From contig NC_037599.1 of NCBI RefSeq assembly GCF_003073045.1, positions 19,038,555-19,102,554 of the forward strand: a DNA stretch of 64,000 nt. The letters are read 5' to 3'. Positions 61,603 through 64,000 of the stretch are shown piece after piece. The stretch comes from Pomacea canaliculata (lineage: Eukaryota > Mollusca > Gastropoda > Architaenioglossa > Ampullariidae). Under the pieces are notes generated by a model that was not told the DNA's origin, ran no database searches, and saw only the letters and a program-made list of their open reading frames with translations. Every line of letters starts with the position of its first letter. The stretch's first letter is position 1. Position numbers and translations under genes: made by a program.

Positions 61603-63737
61603 TCGTGATAGCCAATTTTCATCCCATGCGAACTTTTAACTTTCAATATGCGAAAATCACTTCTGTGGTAAATGCCATGTATACTTTAGAAAGCTTCAAT
61701 ATTTTTATTTCATGCTCTCTGTAAATGTGATCAGCTTGTCTGCTGAATAGACTGATTTTGTGCAGTCATAATGTGCTGAATAAAATGATGCTGTTGTATG
61801 CTTCAGATTGCTTCATCAGCAAGAGAAAAAAGTGTGCATGCATGTGCATAATCAACATGTTTAATCTACTTTTCTTTTAATAATATGCCTTTCACAAGTC
61901 CATGATGGAAGAGTTCAGATGCCATGACTGTTGTGATACAGTTGTGTATCCATATGATATGCAGAAGTCTTAATGCATGTATGGATGCAAGTGGGCCTGT
62001 GTTTGTAAACTCTTATGCTCTCTCTTCCCTTCACCTCCCACATGCACACACTAACCTTCAGCATCTGCACGCATTAGCATGCATAAAAGAAACAAGGAAA
62101 TATCATTTATTTTTCCATCAGATTATATATTTTCTTTTTTTCTTTTTTTTTCTTTTTTAACAAATTTAGACAGTGATAGAGTGAAAGACATTGAAAGGGA
62201 GGAAAAGGAGAGCTAACACCACCACAAGTTTGATCTCCCCCTTCTCTAGGTGGCAGCGTCTATTACCCACACTCTCCTCCCCCCTCCCCCTTGCTTTGCT
62301 GCCTTCTGACCTGATCTGCACTGTCATAAAGACAAGTTACATTACTTAAAAACATCATTGCATTAGCTCCCCTTTTCTCTAATTGTCATGCCTCATCCTT
62401 TCTCTTGCCCAAAATGAGCAGTGGAAGGAAAGACCGTAAGAGAGTGCAAGTGCAAGAGTAGAAGTATTTCACTGTTTTGTCACGTCGATGTCATAATTGT
62501 TATTTAATCAGTGTAATAAGCAAATGAAGTAGAACATGGTAACAATAAAATCACAGTTGGAGGAGTTCACAAAAGAAATTAACCTGAGCATCTTAAGAAA
62601 CACCAAACTGATGGCGCTCTAAATAAATTTTACACATCAAAACTAGAAAAATGCTGAGGCACATATTTTTGCTTTTCAAAAAAGTAATAAAACATAACTG
62701 TGATGAAACTGCTGGGTATTCTTTGTGGCTCTAAGTTACGAAATGGGTGGGGGGGAACAAAGAAATGATAGAGTAATATAATTTTTTCCTTGGTATTATG
62801 TATCCATCGATTACTTTTTGATGTCTTATTTCACTATTAGCATAATTGATTCCTTCTGTACACTTTTGGTAGTATTCCATCTTATCCTTCCTCCCCCTGC
62901 CCCCGTCATGCAAACAGTTTCTGTGAAATTCTTTTCCCTTTCTCTGTTTTTTTTTTTTTTTAAAGACAATTGTTAGCATATATTTGAATTCTAATTATAT
63001 TTTTTCCGTTCTTGTCCTAAATTCTGTCTTCTTTTTCGTGACTATGTTGAAGTTTACATACAGAAAAAACATACTAATGTAAACTCACAGGGACTTACTT
63101 GCATGAACATATGCCATTCTGTAATTAAATGCATCCTCATCATCAACACATCAATGAATACCGCTCATGGTGGACTTAAAATGCCATTGTGCCAGTCTTT
63201 TTTGTTTTTACTTGTATTTTCTCAGACCTTTGCTACTTTCCTATATTTTGGGAAGAGGAAATTCCTTAGTTAGCCCCTTTCAGCAGGTTTACTTATTTAA
63301 AATATTTATCACATGCTCAGATTACTACCTTGGTGGAGGGGAAAAAGACTCAACATTACTCATCACCTATTAACTTTAATTATCTACAACCGTTTGAATC
63401 TGACAAAAATGTCACTTCATATTTGGCATTTCTTACTGATCATGTGAAAAAAAATGTATGTATAGTTTATATTTATTAATAATTGTAGATAAGGCTAGAT
63501 ATATCCTTCCAAATGTAATGATCACAGAGTCATCCAGATCATTGTTAAATGACCATATTTTGACTATATGTAAAATAGCTTAGAAAAAGGGCATGCAGCA
63601 AAGGCCATAATCTTGCTAAAAGAGCATGTAGACCTTAAGTGATAGCATGACCTATTAAAAATGTTTCCTGTCCAAAAAGGCACACAAAGTTTTTTTTCAC
63701 AAAAAATATATTGTCTCTTTTACTTGGAGAAGAATTC
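61603..63737. other. CZIB 3' UTR and downstream intergenic sequence
   Basis: AATAAA at 61779-61784 is the likely CZIB polyadenylation signal. Further right are poly-T and C-rich tracts (62130-62160, 62275-62295) and AT-rich sequence. No exon or known repeat was recognised. Confidence 0.5.
61779..61784 (+). terminator. Candidate polyadenylation signal of CZIB
   Basis: AATAAA about 177 nt after the CZIB stop codon, followed by a T/G-rich stretch. Confidence 0.65.
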
Positions 63738-63899
63738 TCATTGCAAGATCTGGCCATGGGCCACCACTCTTGTCAGATTCTGTCCTGTCTTTCTGGCTAT
63801 CACATGTTGTTCTACCAGACCGGAAAGTGTTTTAATGGTCTCTCTTGGATCTTTGGTTGAGAGCCTGGGACATTTGCTCTCCTCACGCAGCTCTTCAGC
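63738..63899 (-). CDS. Possible minus-strand last exon or repeat fragment, unidentified
   Basis: On the minus strand a pyrimidine-rich stretch ends in TTTGAG at 63900-63905 and is followed by 53 open codons to TGA at 63738-63740 (AEELREESKCPRLSTKDPRE at the start, TRVVAHGQILQ at the end). The stretch is more GC-rich than its surroundings and the hydrophilic composition looks protein-like. I do not recognise the family. It may be the last exon of a gene entering from the right or a fragment of a transposon protein; no further exon fits in the remaining 100 bp. Confidence 0.3.
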   Translation of the reverse strand, partial: AEELREESKCPRLSTKDPRETIKTLSGLVEQHVIARKTGQNLTRVVAHGQILQ

Positions 63900-64000
63900 C
63901 TCAAAGCCCAAAGCCATAGGTTAGAACGTACATACAAATTAAATATTCATAATTTCTCAAGAGTTACAAAGATAAATCAAAGGATGGTGATTATATAAAA

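Overview
The window is eukaryotic nuclear DNA, AT-rich, with genes split into many small exons by GT-AG introns, several transposon fragments and typical animal polyadenylation signals. The proteins are clear animal orthologs. The mix of a tRNA-derived SINE, RTE-like and CR1/L2-like LINE fragments, a pogo-like MITE and hAT-like MITEs, together with calcyphosin-like and CENP-C genes, suggests a lophotrochozoan, most likely a mollusc and perhaps a gastropod. The organism is an inference. No bacterial genes, CRISPR arrays, rRNA, tRNA genes or virus-like elements were seen.

Layout. (1) 0.5-10.1 kb, plus strand: the 3' two thirds of a cyclin-G-associated kinase/auxilin gene (GAK), running from the PTEN-like/C2 region to the clathrin-uncoating J domain; the kinase part would lie left of the window. 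(2) 14.3-20.1 kb, minus strand: a complete HAUS3 gene (augmin subunit) of 13 coding exons. (3) 20.5-33.8 kb, plus strand: a complete CENP-C gene (inner-kinetochore scaffold) of 19 coding exons, divergent from HAUS3 across a promoter of about 0.4 kb with two CCAAT boxes. (4) 36.7-49.7 kb and 51.5-54.0 kb (5' non-coding exon near 56.5 kb), minus strand: two tandem calcyphosin-like EF-hand genes. The first has three alternative last exons spread over 7 kb. (5) 59.0-61.6 kb, plus strand: the CXXC zinc-binding protein CZIB (C1orf123 family). (6) At 63.7-63.9 kb a short minus-strand open exon of unknown identity.

HAUS3 and CENP-C both act in mitosis (spindle microtubule branching and kinetochore assembly) and share a head-to-head promoter, which suggests co-regulation. 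The calcyphosin-like family is linked to cilia, and X-box-like RFX sites sit upstream of both copies here.

Most notable: CENP-C carries two copies of the N-terminal motif that resembles the Mis12-complex-binding segment of Mif2/CENP-C, and its CENP-C signature motif has the aromatic pair in the order WY instead of YW. The calcyphosin-like gene has triplicated its fourth-EF-hand exon. HAUS3 and CENP-C each need one single-base correction in a short G/C run, which looks like assembly error.
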